54,811 nt of DNA from Syntrophomonadaceae bacterium (GTDB lineage Bacteria; Bacillota; Syntrophomonadia; Syntrophomonadales; Syntrophomonadaceae): assembly GCA_012729835.1 (NCBI GenBank), contig JAAYCK010000149.1, forward strand, positions 1-54,811, in the 5' to 3' direction. A model generated the notes under the pieces. The model did no database searches. It was given only the letters and a program-made list of their open reading frames with translations, and was not told the origin of the DNA. A program made the translations under genes and the position numbers. Below, in pieces: positions 27,663 through 38,100 of this stretch. How positions within the stretch are numbered: the first letter of the stretch is position 1; each line of letters starts with the position of its first letter.

Positions 27663-27889
27663 AGCAATTCTCCCTTCTTGTGGCTGCGGGGGTAGAATAT
27701 CTTGCCGATAGTTCCGATAACCCGCCTGCTCTGCCCTGCTAGTAAAACATTCGATACCGGGGGTATTGATTCCTGGCCAGGATAATGATTATGGGTATTC
27801 GGAAAGACTATAGAAATAATACCTTGATTAGTCATCCCAGCAAAGCTCTCAAAGTATTGTATGAATATCATTTTAGGAGAAATACAACC

Positions 27890-28834
27890 ATGACAGAACT
27901 CCTTTTAAACTCCATTCCACTGCGTATCCGGGCCTTATATACTCTGATCCGAGTGTTGCCTGTATTATCATGGGGTATATCCGCGAGCCTGTTAGGCCTG
28001 GGTTTTGCCTACGCCAGCAACACCGACATACGCTGGTTGGACTACGGCCTGATCCTGCTGTTGATCGTACTGATTCACGGGGTGTTGTCACATGCCTATA
28101 ACGACAGGGAGGATTGGCTGTCAGGTACCGATCAAACCAGCCCCGGAATTCTCTCCGGCGGATCCAGGGTCATAAACCTCGGTCTTTACAACCTTGAAGA
28201 ACTATCCTGGGTGGGCAAGTCTTCTATTGCGGCAGCTTTGTTGGTAGGAGGCTTTCTGTTTTGGGAAGTGGGACCGTTGATTCTGATAATATTAGCAATC
28301 GGCTTCTGGTCGGCTATCGCCTATAGCTGCGCCCCGCTGCGGCTCGCTTATTATCCCTTCGCCGGAGAATGGCTATGTGGGTTCCCCGCAGTATTGACAT
28401 GTGCAGCGGGAACTTTCTGGGTGCTAACCGCATCCATTCAGCCAGTGATACTGCTGGCAGGAGGAGTCCATGCTCTGCTGGCCATAGGTCTGTTGATGCA
28501 CCATCATTTGAGTGATATCCCCAGTGATCTGGGGTCATCGCCCCCGAAACTGACTACCGTAGCCCTGGTGTCTACTTCCCTGGGTATTAAACGGGCCCTG
28601 CTGGTCGAATCATTTTACTTTGTTCTGGCCCTTATCATGGGCATAGTTGGAACTCTCTATTTTCACCCGGTATTGTGGGTCACGGCCCCGACGGCTCTGG
28701 GCTGCATTGGCGCAGCCCTTAATACCGATGCGGAAGACATCCCCAGCATTACCCAGCAGGAATACTGGCTCTACTTTCTCATTATCGGTGACGCCGTCGT
28801 AAAAACGCTGCTGTTGTTTTACTGCCAGGGATAG
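27890..28834 (+). CDS. UbiA-family prenyltransferase
   Basis: A 314-residue polytopic membrane protein with about eight or nine helices. The first Asp-rich prenyl-diphosphate motif is YNDREDWLSGTD, followed by the SGGSRV loop typical of UbiA enzymes. The second is HHHLSDIPSDL, at the expected distance. MenA-like and chlorophyll/haem-like UbiA members share this layout, and the aromatic acceptor cannot be named. The open frame extends upstream, but ATG at 27890 follows TTTTAGGAGAAATACAACC and begins the first helix region properly. No quinone genes are adjacent. Confidence 0.85.
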   Translation: MTELLLNSIPLRIRALYTLIRVLPVLSWGISASLLGLGFAYASNTDIRWLDYGLILLLIVLIHGVLSHAYNDREDWLSGTDQTSPGILSGGSRVINLGLYNLEELSWVGKSSIAAALLVGGFLFWEVGPLILIILAIGFWSAIAYSCAPLRLAYYPFAGEWLCGFPAVLTCAAGTFWVLTASIQPVILLAGGVHALLAIGLLMHHHLSDIPSDLGSSPPKLTTVALVSTSLGIKRALLVESFYFVLALIMGIVGTLYFHPVLWVTAPTALGCIGAALNTDAEDIPSITQQEYWLYFLIIGDAVVKTLLLFYCQG

Positions 28835-28874
28835 AATCTAAAGAAGAAATCCCTCAGCTGCTTTACAAGCTGTT

Positions 28875-30746
28875 CTATTTCATGATCTTACATATATTAT
28901 TCGCATACTCCACCGGGTCCTCGACCGGCAAGCCTTCAATCAGCAGGGCCTGATTGTAGAGCAGGCTGGTGTATAGATCAAGTTTTTCACGGTCCGCTTC
29001 CAGGGCCTTCTGCAGAACATCAAAAACCTCGTGCCCGGTGTTGATCTCCAGGACCTTGGAAGCCTTGATATTGTGGTTGTCCGGCATGGCACGCAGGATC
29101 TTCTCCATCTCAATAGAGAGCTCCCCTTCATTAGTCAAACACACCGGGTGTTGTTTCAGTCGCCGGGAAGCCCTGACATCGGTCACCTTATCTTTCAATA
29201 GGTTCTTCATATATTCGAAGAGGTCCCGGTGATCCGCATCACTTTTATCCTCTCCGGCTTCCGTTTCTATCCCCAGATCGCCGCCGGATACCGATTTGAA
29301 ATCCTTATCCTTATAGTTCATCAGGATATGGATAGCAAACTCATCGACATCGTCGGTGAAATATAGTATCTCATAGCCCTTGTCGGCTACCAGCTCGGTC
29401 TGGGGCAGTTTCTCCAGGCGTTCGATCGACTCACCAGCCGCATAATAGATGTACTTCTGCTCTTCCGGCATACGCTCCACGTATTCGGCCAGGGTAGTCA
29501 GCTGCTTTTCCTTGGAGGAATAAAACATGATCAGATCCTGCAGCAGTTCTTTATCTGCGCCGAAGTTGTTGTAGATGCCGTACTTCAACTGGCGCCCAAA
29601 GGACTGATAAAAAGCTTCATATTTATCCCGTTCCGTTTCCAGGATAGACAGCAGCTCATTCTTGATCCGATTCCTGATGTTTTTGGCGATGATCTTCAAT
29701 TGGCGGTCATGTTGGAGTACTTCACGCGATATATTGAGGGTGAGATCTCCGGAGTCAACCATGCCTTTGACGAAGCTGAAGCAATCCGGCAGCAGCTCAG
29801 GGCACTTGTTCATGATCAGCACCCCGTTGGAGTACAGTTCCAGGCCCTTCTCATAATCCCGAGTATAGAAATCGAAAGGGGTCTTCTCCGGAATGAATAA
29901 TATGGCGTTGTAACTCACCGTACCTTCGGCACTGATATGGATATGCTTGATAGGCTGGTCAAAACCATAGTGCTTTTCGAAATAGAAATTTTTGTAGTCT
30001 TCATCGGTCAGCTCATTCTTGTTCTTCTTCCAGATGGGTACCATGCTGTTGATGGTCTGCTCCTCGGTATAGCTTTCATATTCCTCCTCGCTGCCTTCCT
30101 TGAGCCGGCTGCGGGAAACATCTATTTTGATAGGGTAGCGGATGAAATCTGAATATTTCTTCACGATGGAACGCAAGCGGTATTCCTCCAGGAACTCGTC
30201 ATACTTTTCATCCTCGGTGTTTTCCTTGATCTGCAGGATGATATCGGTACCTACGGTTTCCTTATCACATGGTTCTATCGTGTATCCGTCCACTCCCTTG
30301 GATTCCCACCTGTAAGCCTGGTCACCATCAAAAGCACGGCTGATCACGCTTACCTTATCGGCCACCATAAAGGCGGAATAGAAGCCCACCCCGAACTGCC
30401 CGATTATATCGTACCCGTCCTTGATCTCCGTCTCATTCTTAAAACCAAGCGAACCGCTCCGGGCAATGACCCCCAGGTTGTCATCCAGTTCCTCTTTGGT
30501 CATACCGATGCCGGTATCAGATACCGTAAGTATCCGATTTTGGCGATCCGGGATGATCTTGATATAGTAACTTTCCCGGTCAAAGACCAGTGATTCATCA
30601 GTCAATGTTTTGTAATAGATCTTGTCGATGGCATCGCTGGCATTGGAGATAAGCTCCCGCAAAAAAATCTCTCGGTGGGTATAGATTGAGTTGATCATCA
30701 ATCCCAGCAAGCGCTTGGACTCCGCTTTGAATTGTTTTTTAGCCAA
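28875..30746 (-). CDS. htpG: Molecular chaperone HtpG (Hsp90)
   Basis: A 623-residue Hsp90. The N-terminal GHKL ATPase has [14 protein letters not shown] (ATP-site Glu and Asn), [16 protein letters not shown] and [15 protein letters not shown]; the middle domain and the C-terminal dimerisation domain follow at normal length. HtpG remodels client proteins using ATP in the cytoplasm. The start is TTG at 30746, before GCTAAAAAACAA and behind GGGAGAGAGTGTTC. A perfect CIRCE operator sits 40 bp upstream next to a good sigma-A promoter, so HrcA control is expected. Confidence 0.97.
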   Translation of the reverse strand: MAKKQFKAESKRLLGLMINSIYTHREIFLRELISNASDAIDKIYYKTLTDESLVFDRESYYIKIIPDRQNRILTVSDTGIGMTKEELDDNLGVIARSGSLGFKNETEIKDGYDIIGQFGVGFYSAFMVADKVSVISRAFDGDQAYRWESKGVDGYTIEPCDKETVGTDIILQIKENTEDEKYDEFLEEYRLRSIVKKYSDFIRYPIKIDVSRSRLKEGSEEEYESYTEEQTINSMVPIWKKNKNELTDEDYKNFYFEKHYGFDQPIKHIHISAEGTVSYNAILFIPEKTPFDFYTRDYEKGLELYSNGVLIMNKCPELLPDCFSFVKGMVDSGDLTLNISREVLQHDRQLKIIAKNIRNRIKNELLSILETERDKYEAFYQSFGRQLKYGIYNNFGADKELLQDLIMFYSSKEKQLTTLAEYVERMPEEQKYIYYAAGESIERLEKLPQTELVADKGYEILYFTDDVDEFAIHILMNYKDKDFKSVSGGDLGIETEAGEDKSDADHRDLFEYMKNLLKDKVTDVRASRRLKQHPVCLTNEGELSIEMEKILRAMPDNHNIKASKVLEINTGHEVFDVLQKALEADREKLDLYTSLLYNQALLIEGLPVEDPVEYANNICKIMK

Positions 30747-30785
30747 AGAACACTCTCTCCCTTCGTTTATTTAAATCTTATGGTA

Positions 30786-30812
30786 TTAGCACTCTTAGTT
30801 GGTGAGTGCTAA
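30786..30812 (-). promoter_or_regulatory. CIRCE element (HrcA operator) of htpG
   Basis: TTAGCACTC-N9-GAGTGCTAA, identical to the CIRCE consensus with the correct nine-base spacer. It lies between the promoter and the start codon of htpG. Confidence 0.95.
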
Positions 30813-30821
30813 TTTTTGAAT

Positions 30822-30851
30822 ATTATAATACCTACTATACTATCTGTGCAA
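30822..30851 (-). promoter_or_regulatory. Sigma-A promoter of htpG
   Basis: On the minus strand TTGCAC (30851-30846) and TATAAT (30827-30822) are separated by 18 bp. The predicted start site falls just before or within the CIRCE element, as expected for HrcA repression. Confidence 0.75.
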
Positions 30852-30966
30852 TATTTCTGAACGATTTTCCTATATTGAATTGAAAGGCAAACTTAGCTTC
30901 AGCGTAGTATATAGTAATTACATATTTAGTTTAATTTTGAAAAGGTTAAGTTGCGGAGGTCAGAGT

Positions 30967-31614
30967 ATGGTCACTTATAAACGCTACACACCAAAGAGTT
31001 GGAGGAATCCATGGTTAATCGCTGGAATCGTATGTGTATTCGCTATTGGGGGATGGCTGCTCAACGAGAACTGGTCCCGGGAAGAATCCCCTCAACCGCC
31101 AGCCTTGAATCAGGCATCCAATCCTCAGACTAATGGAGATAAGGTGCAGCCATCGCAGTTAAAAGATAAATCGACTGCCCATCAGGAGAGTGTTGCCGCT
31201 TATATATCGGATTTCCTCAGAAAAGGTTATGGGAAATACTATGCTATCCAGGAGATAGATCATCACTTTGTTTCCCAGCAGGTCAAAGACGGCGACTTTG
31301 AGGCAGTAGTTACGACCACTATGCAGAGCCGCCCCAAAAACCTGGCCAGCGACCCAGATACGGTACCCTATATCAAAGAAGCCCGAGAAAAAGCAGAAAG
31401 AGAAACTGATCCCGCGGTAAAAAAAGTTGACCAAAAAATATATGAAACCATGAAGCAAGAATATGGCAGAGTAGGCGAATCCAACTACACGTTTAAGTTT
31501 ACGGCCCATCTTGATGGTGAGACCATCGATGAAAACTCTATAAAATTATATCTCGTTCAAGATGCCGAACCCAACCATAGTGAATACCTGCCAGCGGAAG
31601 ATTTATTTCAGTAA
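30967..31614 (+). CDS. Membrane-anchored protein of unknown function
   Basis: A 215-residue protein with one N-terminal transmembrane helix (about 16-32, LIAGIVCVFAIGGWLL) and a polar, Gln/Pro/Asn-rich linker to about residue 70. A soluble domain with aromatic strands follows (NYTFKFTAHLDGETI). I do not recognise the family. The topology suggests an extracellular or, in a sporulating cell, intermembrane domain. ATG at 30967 follows TTGCGGAGGTCAGAGT; the open frame upstream has no RBS. A terminator follows. Confidence 0.68.
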   Translation: MVTYKRYTPKSWRNPWLIAGIVCVFAIGGWLLNENWSREESPQPPALNQASNPQTNGDKVQPSQLKDKSTAHQESVAAYISDFLRKGYGKYYAIQEIDHHFVSQQVKDGDFEAVVTTTMQSRPKNLASDPDTVPYIKEAREKAERETDPAVKKVDQKIYETMKQEYGRVGESNYTFKFTAHLDGETIDENSIKLYLVQDAEPNHSEYLPAEDLFQ

Positions 31615-31630
31615 TAGGTTCTGCCCGTAA

Positions 31631-31678
31631 AAAATCCGCTTGCGTTTTCGCAGGATTACGCTGGCGGATTTGTTTTTT
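31631..31678 (+). terminator. Rho-independent terminator after the unknown membrane gene
   Basis: AAATCCGC (31632-31639) pairs with GCGGATTT (31664-31671), enclosing a small TGCG-TTTT-CGCA hairpin, and GTTTTTTC follows. Confidence 0.75.
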
Positions 31679-31733
31679 CAATATTAATACTGTATACCTG
31701 ACTCAGAACCCCAACTGGGAGGTTCACCTTCAG

Positions 31734-31753
31734 GAGGCAATATGATAATATAA
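31734..31753 (+). other. Possible three-codon leader minicistron before carB
   Basis: A strong ribosome binding site, CAGGAGGCAAT, precedes ATG ATA ATA TAA about 70 bp upstream of carB. It could be a minimal leader or the remnant of another gene, and may be chance. Confidence 0.3.
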
Positions 31754-31818
31754 AGATTTAGTAGACAGCATGTAAATATCGGTTGGCACCGTGCAATATT
31801 CAGATTGGGAGGTAAAAT

Positions 31819-34800
31819 ATGCCACAAAGAAGTGACATTAAGAAGATCCTCATTATTGGTTCGGGCCCGATTATCATCGGGCAGGCATGCGAATTTGACT
31901 ACTCCGGTACCCAGGCCTGCAAAGCACTTCGCAAAATGGGATATGAAATCGTTTTAGCGAATTCTAATCCCGCAACTATCATGACTGACCCCGGTATCGC
32001 TGATGTGACCTATATAGAACCCTTAAATATTCAAAGCCTTACCAACATCATAGCCAAGGAACGACCGGACGCACTCCTGCCCAATCTGGGAGGTCAGTCC
32101 GGTCTCAATTTGAGTTCCGAGCTTTATAAGGCCGGAGTGCTGGACAAGTACGGGGTCAAGGTGATCGGGGTGCAGATCGATGCCATCGAACGTGGCGAGG
32201 ACCGTATCACCTTTAAAGAAACCATGAGCCGCCTGGGCATAGAGATGCCACAGAGCGAGCCAGCCTACAGCGTGGAAGAGGCCGAGGCCATTGCGGCTAA
32301 ACTGGGTTATCCGGTGGTCATTCGTCCCGCTTATACCATGGGCGGCACCGGTGGAGGCCTGGTCTATAACCTTGAGGAACTAAGAACTATAGCCAGCCGT
32401 GGCATCTCCGCCAGCCTGGTTGGTCAAATCCTGGTCGAGGAATCAGTTATCGGCTGGGAAGAGCTAGAACTTGAAGTAGTCCGTGACGCCAAGAACCAGA
32501 AGATTACGGTATGTTTTATTGAGAATATCGACCCGATGGGAGTGCATACCGGCGACTCTTTCTGCTCTGCCCCCATGCTGACCATTAGCCCGGAACTGCA
32601 GCAGCGCCTGCAGAAATATGCCTATGACGTGGTCGACGCTATAGAGGTAGTGGGCGGCACCAATGTCCAGTTCGCCCATGATCCCAAAACGGGGCGGGTA
32701 GTCATTATCGAGATCAATCCGCGAACTTCACGTTCTTCGGCTCTGGCCTCCAAGGCTACCGGCTTCCCCATCGCCATGGTCTCAACCATGCTGGCCGCCG
32801 GTTTGACCCTGGACGAGATCCCTTACTGGCGCGACGGCAGCCTGGATAAATATACACCCTCCGGTGATTATGTGGTTATCAAGTTTGCCCGCTGGGCCTT
32901 TGAGAAATTCCCCGGCTCCATTGACAAACTGGGCACCCAGATGCGAGCAGTAGGTGAGGTCATGAGCATTGGGAAGAACTACAAGGAAGCCTTCCAGAAG
33001 GCCATACGCTCGCTGGAGATTGGCCGCCACGGCCTGGGCTTCGCCAAGGACTATAACCAGCGCTCGCTGGATGAACTGCTCTCCATGCTGGCCGAACCCA
33101 CTAGTGAACGGCAGTTCATTATGTACGAGGCCCTGCGCAAGGGTGCTGATGTCGAGCAGTTATTCAATCTGACCCATATCAAGCATTATTTTATCGGGCA
33201 GATGAAGGAAATGGTCGACTTCGAAGAAGAGATGCTTAAATACCGGGGCAGTGACCTGCCTGATGAAATGCTGATCAAGGCCAAAAAGGATGGCTTTGCT
33301 GACCGCTACCTGGCCCAGATTCTGAACGTAAACGAGACTGAAATTCGCACGCGCCGTACCGCCCTGGGGGTGACAGAAGCCTGGGAAGCCGTCCCGGTCA
33401 GCGGCGTGGAGAATGCCGCCTATTATTTCTCTACCTATAACGCGCCCGACAGTACAACGGTAACGGATAAGCCCAAGGTCATGATACTGGGCGGCGGGCC
33501 CAACCGCATCGGCCAGGGTATCGAATTCGACTATTGCTGTGTGCATGCCGCCTTTGCCCTGCGTGACCTGGGCTATGAGACGGTCATCGTCAACTGCAAT
33601 CCGGAAACGGTGTCGACCGACTACGACACCTCAGATAAGCTCTATTTTGAGCCCTTGACCGTCGAGGACGTGCTCTCCATATATGAAAAGGAAAAACCGC
33701 TGGGAGTCATCATCCAGTTCGGCGGTCAGACCCCTCTGAACATCGCTTCCGATCTGGCAAAGGCGGGAGTAACCATACTTGGCACCACCCCGGAGACTAT
33801 CGACCTAGCCGAGGATCGCGACCGTTTCCGCAAGATCATGGACAAATTGAACATCCCTATGCCGGAATCCGGTATGGCAGTGAATATCGAAGAAGCCCTG
33901 GCTATCGCTGAAAAAATCACTTATCCCCTGATGGTGCGCCCGTCCTATGTCCTGGGCGGACGGGGCATGGAAGTGGTGCATGACGAAGAAATGCTCCGGC
34001 AGTATGTGGCTACCGCTGTGGGTGTGACCCCGGATCGGCCGCTGCTCATCGACCGTTTTCTCAGTAACGCCATCGAAGCAGAAGCCGATGCCATCGCCGA
34101 TGGAACCGACGCTTTTGTTCCCACAGTCATGGAGCATATCGAGCTGGCCGGTGTCCATTCCGGTGACTCGGCTTGCGTTATCCCGCCCATCAGTATACCG
34201 GCAGAACATTTGAAAACCATCGAAAAGTATACGCGTAAGATCGCCCAGGAGCTGAATGTAATAGGCTTAATGAATATGCAGTACGCCATATCCGGCGGCA
34301 AGGTCTACGTGCTGGAAGCCAATCCCCGGGCCTCCCGCACCGTACCACTGGTATCCAAGGTATGCAACATCCAGATGGCCCGCGTCGCCACCGAGATAAT
34401 GATGGCCCAGCAGGCCGGCAAAAAGTATTCGGTAGCGAGCCTCCAGCAGAAAACCATCAATCACTTCGGGGTGAAAGAAGCTGTATTCCCCTTCAATATG
34501 TTCCCGGAGGTCGACCCGGTACTGGGCCCCGAGATGCGCTCCACCGGTGAAGTCCTGGGCATCGCCGATTCCTTTGGGCTGGCATATTTCAAAGCCCAGG
34601 AGGCTACCCAGTCTTCCCTGCCTATTGCCGGAACGGTACTCATCAGTGTGACCGACCCGGATAAGCCGGCTGCCCTGGAGACCGCCCGTGAGTTCATCAA
34701 GATCGGCTTCAAGATAAAGGCTACGGCTGGCACCCACAAATTCCTCAAGGCCAATGGCGTGGAATGTGAGGAGATCAAGAAGCTCTATGAAGGCCGGCCC

Positions 34801-35043
34801 AATATTGCGGATGCTGTCTATAACCGGGAAATCAATCTGGTCATCAACACCCCGTCCGGCAAACGCAGCAAGCAGGATGACTCCTACATCCGCAAGGCGG
34901 CCATCAAACACAAGGTGCCTTACCTGACCACCATGGCGGCGGCTCTGGCTAGCGCCCGGGGCATAGCAGCCTTCCTGGAGAACAGTCATCCCGCAGCCAA
35001 GCTCAAGTCGCTGCAGGAGTATCACGCAGAGATTACAGAGTAA
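31819..35043 (+). CDS. carB: Carbamoyl-phosphate synthase large subunit
   Basis: A 1074-residue protein of full family length. It carries the carboxyphosphate half (LIIGSGPIIIGQACEFDYSG at the start, first ATP-grasp domain), the oligomerisation part, the carbamate-phosphorylating half (ILGGGPNRIGQGIEFDYC, second ATP-grasp with SYVLGGRGMEVV) and a C-terminal MGS-like allosteric domain (LISVTDPDKPAALETA). Together with CarA it makes carbamoyl phosphate for pyrimidines and arginine. No carA, pyr or arg gene lies nearby, which is unusual because carA normally precedes carB. ATG at 31819 follows TTGGGAGGTAAAAT. Confidence 0.97.
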   Translation: MPQRSDIKKILIIGSGPIIIGQACEFDYSGTQACKALRKMGYEIVLANSNPATIMTDPGIADVTYIEPLNIQSLTNIIAKERPDALLPNLGGQSGLNLSSELYKAGVLDKYGVKVIGVQIDAIERGEDRITFKETMSRLGIEMPQSEPAYSVEEAEAIAAKLGYPVVIRPAYTMGGTGGGLVYNLEELRTIASRGISASLVGQILVEESVIGWEELELEVVRDAKNQKITVCFIENIDPMGVHTGDSFCSAPMLTISPELQQRLQKYAYDVVDAIEVVGGTNVQFAHDPKTGRVVIIEINPRTSRSSALASKATGFPIAMVSTMLAAGLTLDEIPYWRDGSLDKYTPSGDYVVIKFARWAFEKFPGSIDKLGTQMRAVGEVMSIGKNYKEAFQKAIRSLEIGRHGLGFAKDYNQRSLDELLSMLAEPTSERQFIMYEALRKGADVEQLFNLTHIKHYFIGQMKEMVDFEEEMLKYRGSDLPDEMLIKAKKDGFADRYLAQILNVNETEIRTRRTALGVTEAWEAVPVSGVENAAYYFSTYNAPDSTTVTDKPKVMILGGGPNRIGQGIEFDYCCVHAAFALRDLGYETVIVNCNPETVSTDYDTSDKLYFEPLTVEDVLSIYEKEKPLGVIIQFGGQTPLNIASDLAKAGVTILGTTPETIDLAEDRDRFRKIMDKLNIPMPESGMAVNIEEALAIAEKITYPLMVRPSYVLGGRGMEVVHDEEMLRQYVATAVGVTPDRPLLIDRFLSNAIEAEADAIADGTDAFVPTVMEHIELAGVHSGDSACVIPPISIPAEHLKTIEKYTRKIAQELNVIGLMNMQYAISGGKVYVLEANPRASRTVPLVSKVCNIQMARVATEIMMAQQAGKKYSVASLQQKTINHFGVKEAVFPFNMFPEVDPVLGPEMRSTGEVLGIADSFGLAYFKAQEATQSSLPIAGTVLISVTDPDKPAALETAREFIKIGFKIKATAGTHKFLKANGVECEEIKKLYEGRPNIADAVYNREINLVINTPSGKRSKQDDSYIRKAAIKHKVPYLTTMAAALASARGIAAFLENSHPAAKLKSLQEYHAEITE

Positions 35044-35063
35044 TGCTTGGCTCTTAGATATAA

Positions 35064-35099
35064 AGAGATGGCACCCTAAACGGGCGCCATCTCTTTTTT
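35064..35099 (+). terminator. Rho-independent terminator of carB
   Basis: AGAGATGGCACC pairs with GGGCGCCATCTCT around a short loop, followed by TTTTTT. It also faces the convergent SLH gene. Confidence 0.88.
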
Positions 35100-35154
35100 G
35101 TCCAATAATGTTCCTAGTGGAATGCTTGTGTCGTGGCGGAAATTTTACCCGGCT

Positions 35155-38100
35155 TTAAGGATAACTATAGGCGTCAGATGCATAGGAGTAGTTGCCCGCC
35201 GGACTCTTGATCACGATCTGGTCGCCCGCGGCAACGGTAAAGCTCTGGTCGACGCTGTTAATAGTCCCACGATTAGTCCAGACGCTACCGTTTAGCGTCA
35301 TCAAGGTCCAGCCATTATAAACACCGCCGGTATTTTTAAAGCTAATGGTGTTCGTCCCTACCGCCGTAAAATCATATTTATTCCAGCCACCCTTGACCGG
35401 CATAAACGCCAGGGGATTTCCGTCCTCCATCCATTCTGATTTGGCGGTGCCATTGATATAACGGTACCACATTTTGTGCTCCTCATATATACTACCCGAA
35501 CCCCCTAGATAATGCCAGCCTATGGTTCGGTTGGATGGGTTGGTTAAATCTAATGTGTATTTGAGCTCGTAGGTGACTGGCGCAGCCTCGGTCGGTGTAC
35601 TGCCCGAGATAAATATCTCCAGTGTGGTATAATCCGGCAGTTCCGAATTGGTGATTTCCAAATCGGAACTATCATACTTGAAGCCCAGATTGGTGACATC
35701 CGGCGCAGTATTAAACCTCCACTTGGCATAAAGGGTAGTATCGCCGGCAGCGTTTATAGTTGAGTTAGGGCCATAATCAGTGCCGGCCCAATCGGCAGCG
35801 GTATTCCAGCCGATGAAGCTACAGCCAGATTTGACCATAGGATCCAAATCGGTATTATCGGCCACGGTGGTTGATGAACCAGAATCGTAGGTAGTGCTGC
35901 TCGGTACAGTACCACTGTCATGGCCGTTGCCGTTGTAGCTGACCGTATAGCTTACTACCGCCGTCGTAAAATCTTTGACTGCTACCGCCGAAACATTTTG
36001 TGACGAATCTAATACGATTAGATAAGCCTTGTAGTTTGTTGACGGATTCAGGCCGGATAGATTTCCGGTTGAGTTGGAGCCCGCCGAAGTTGTTCCGGTA
36101 CCGCTGGCTACAGCAGTGCCCTGTGCAATAATGATATCCGCGCTGGGTTCTGGATCCGCGGCAGCATATACCATGTAGTAATAGGTCCCCGCCTCACTTG
36201 AATTGAAAGATAGGTAAGGGGGACTTGAAGGATACAAATCCAAACTTGATACGACCGGCACAGTAACATCATATTTTATATTGGTATTTGAAAATAGCGG
36301 ACCCCGGTTGCCGCTGGCTTCCTCCAGATAGACGTTAAGGGTCAGAGTCTCGCCACTGGTGAATGCCCCTCCGGTAGGTGTTGATGCATCCATGGTTCCG
36401 GAGAATTGGCTATCTGTTCCGCTGACCGTTTGATCCACATATTTGCTGGCCACCGAATTAGCCAGTTGGAAATGAACGGTACCGCTCTGGGCGCTGCTGA
36501 ATACAGCGCTTAACTGAACGCTGGTCAGATTACTCGCATTAATGCAATCCTGCGGGTTATTCGCCGAGGAAGCCACATGCGCTGACGCCGGTGCGGCAGG
36601 TATAACGCCATAGCTGGTGCCGATAAACACGTTGCCGGTGGCCTGGTCTTCAGTTGCCATGGAAACATAATCCCCGGCCTGTAAACATTTTAGGGGGTAA
36701 GAGTATATATTGCCCGGTGTCAGGAGTTGTTTATTGCTGTCAAGTACGTTCTCCGTACGTATAAAAGCGTTCTCACTACACCATATCCGGTCGCCGGCCG
36801 AGGCATTGGCCTGGACCGTCGCAATCCGAATCTTATCGCCGGTCTGGTCGGCTACGTCGATATAATCTCCAGCTCCGCCATCCGGCGTGGTGGCCTTTAT
36901 AGTTACTGCCTTGCTGGGCAGGAACCACACATCATCCGCGCTATTGTCGCCATCACTCCCGTTGGTTCCATAATATTGAACCGTAATTCCTAAATCGTTG
37001 CCAACTGCATAAGTAAAACCGGGTATGAACATAGTCGTCCCAGAGGCAGTAATATCACTGGAGGATATGGTTGTTCCGCTGCTGTTGACCACACCGCTGG
37101 TAGCGATAGTCCCGGTTGGTACATTGGCGAAGAATGCCCTGGCATACCTTTCATCCAGTTCCGTACTACCCTGGCCGGTCAGCCTGGAGATATCCATTTG
37201 GTTAACCAGGCCATTATAAGCAAAACTGTTGATGCAGGATGAGTTCACCGTGCTGGTAGAGGTCCGGACCAAGTTATTAGTCAGTGCTGGATTAATATAG
37301 CCCAAGCAGCGCGTGTTGGCGGGGTTGAGCATCTCCCTCACTACTACATAACTACCAGACGCCGAAATCGTAACTTCACTGCCGGTTCCGGTATTCCAGG
37401 TAGCGGAAGTCCCGCTGCTATCAGTTGCGTTGGTGGCATACTCCAGACTGCTTCCAACATTCAAAAGTACCAGATTATTGGAATCATCGTCGCGGGCTAT
37501 CTTGACGTTATTCAACCCAGACACATACACTGGAATAGCAACCCGGGTAAAATTACTGGCAAGCCCCTTATAATTTGCATAAATGTAACAATCGCCGTTG
37601 CCAGCCGCGCTTATATTTCCGCCAGGGGTTACAGTAGCAACTGAACTGTTGGAAGTGCTGAAAACAAAATCACTGACCTGAGCATTGACCGGGCTGGTCC
37701 ATGTAACGCCGTCAGTGCTCATCACGCGTTGTAGATCACCCATGACCAGCTGTTTCGTAGCTCCCGCTGCCGGGAATCCTACCGGCGTTCCCTCATAAAC
37801 ATACTTGTACTGAGGAGATATGATTTTATTTCCAGCAGGACAACCATTTATTGTGGATTGGATGGTGCCTTGCCAAATATCCAGATAGTTAAGATCACAC
37901 CTGAATGTATTGGTCAGACTTGCCGGTAATGTCGGCAGGCTGGTTAGCTGGTTGTTTTTGCAGGTGAGTTCTGTCAGGCTGGTCGGCAAAGTCGGAAGAG
38001 CCGTCAGCTGGTTTTCACTGCAACTAAGACCTGTAATATTGGTCCCCTCAAAATGCTCCAATCCGGCCAGACTGGAAATGCTTTTGCTACTGATATCCAA

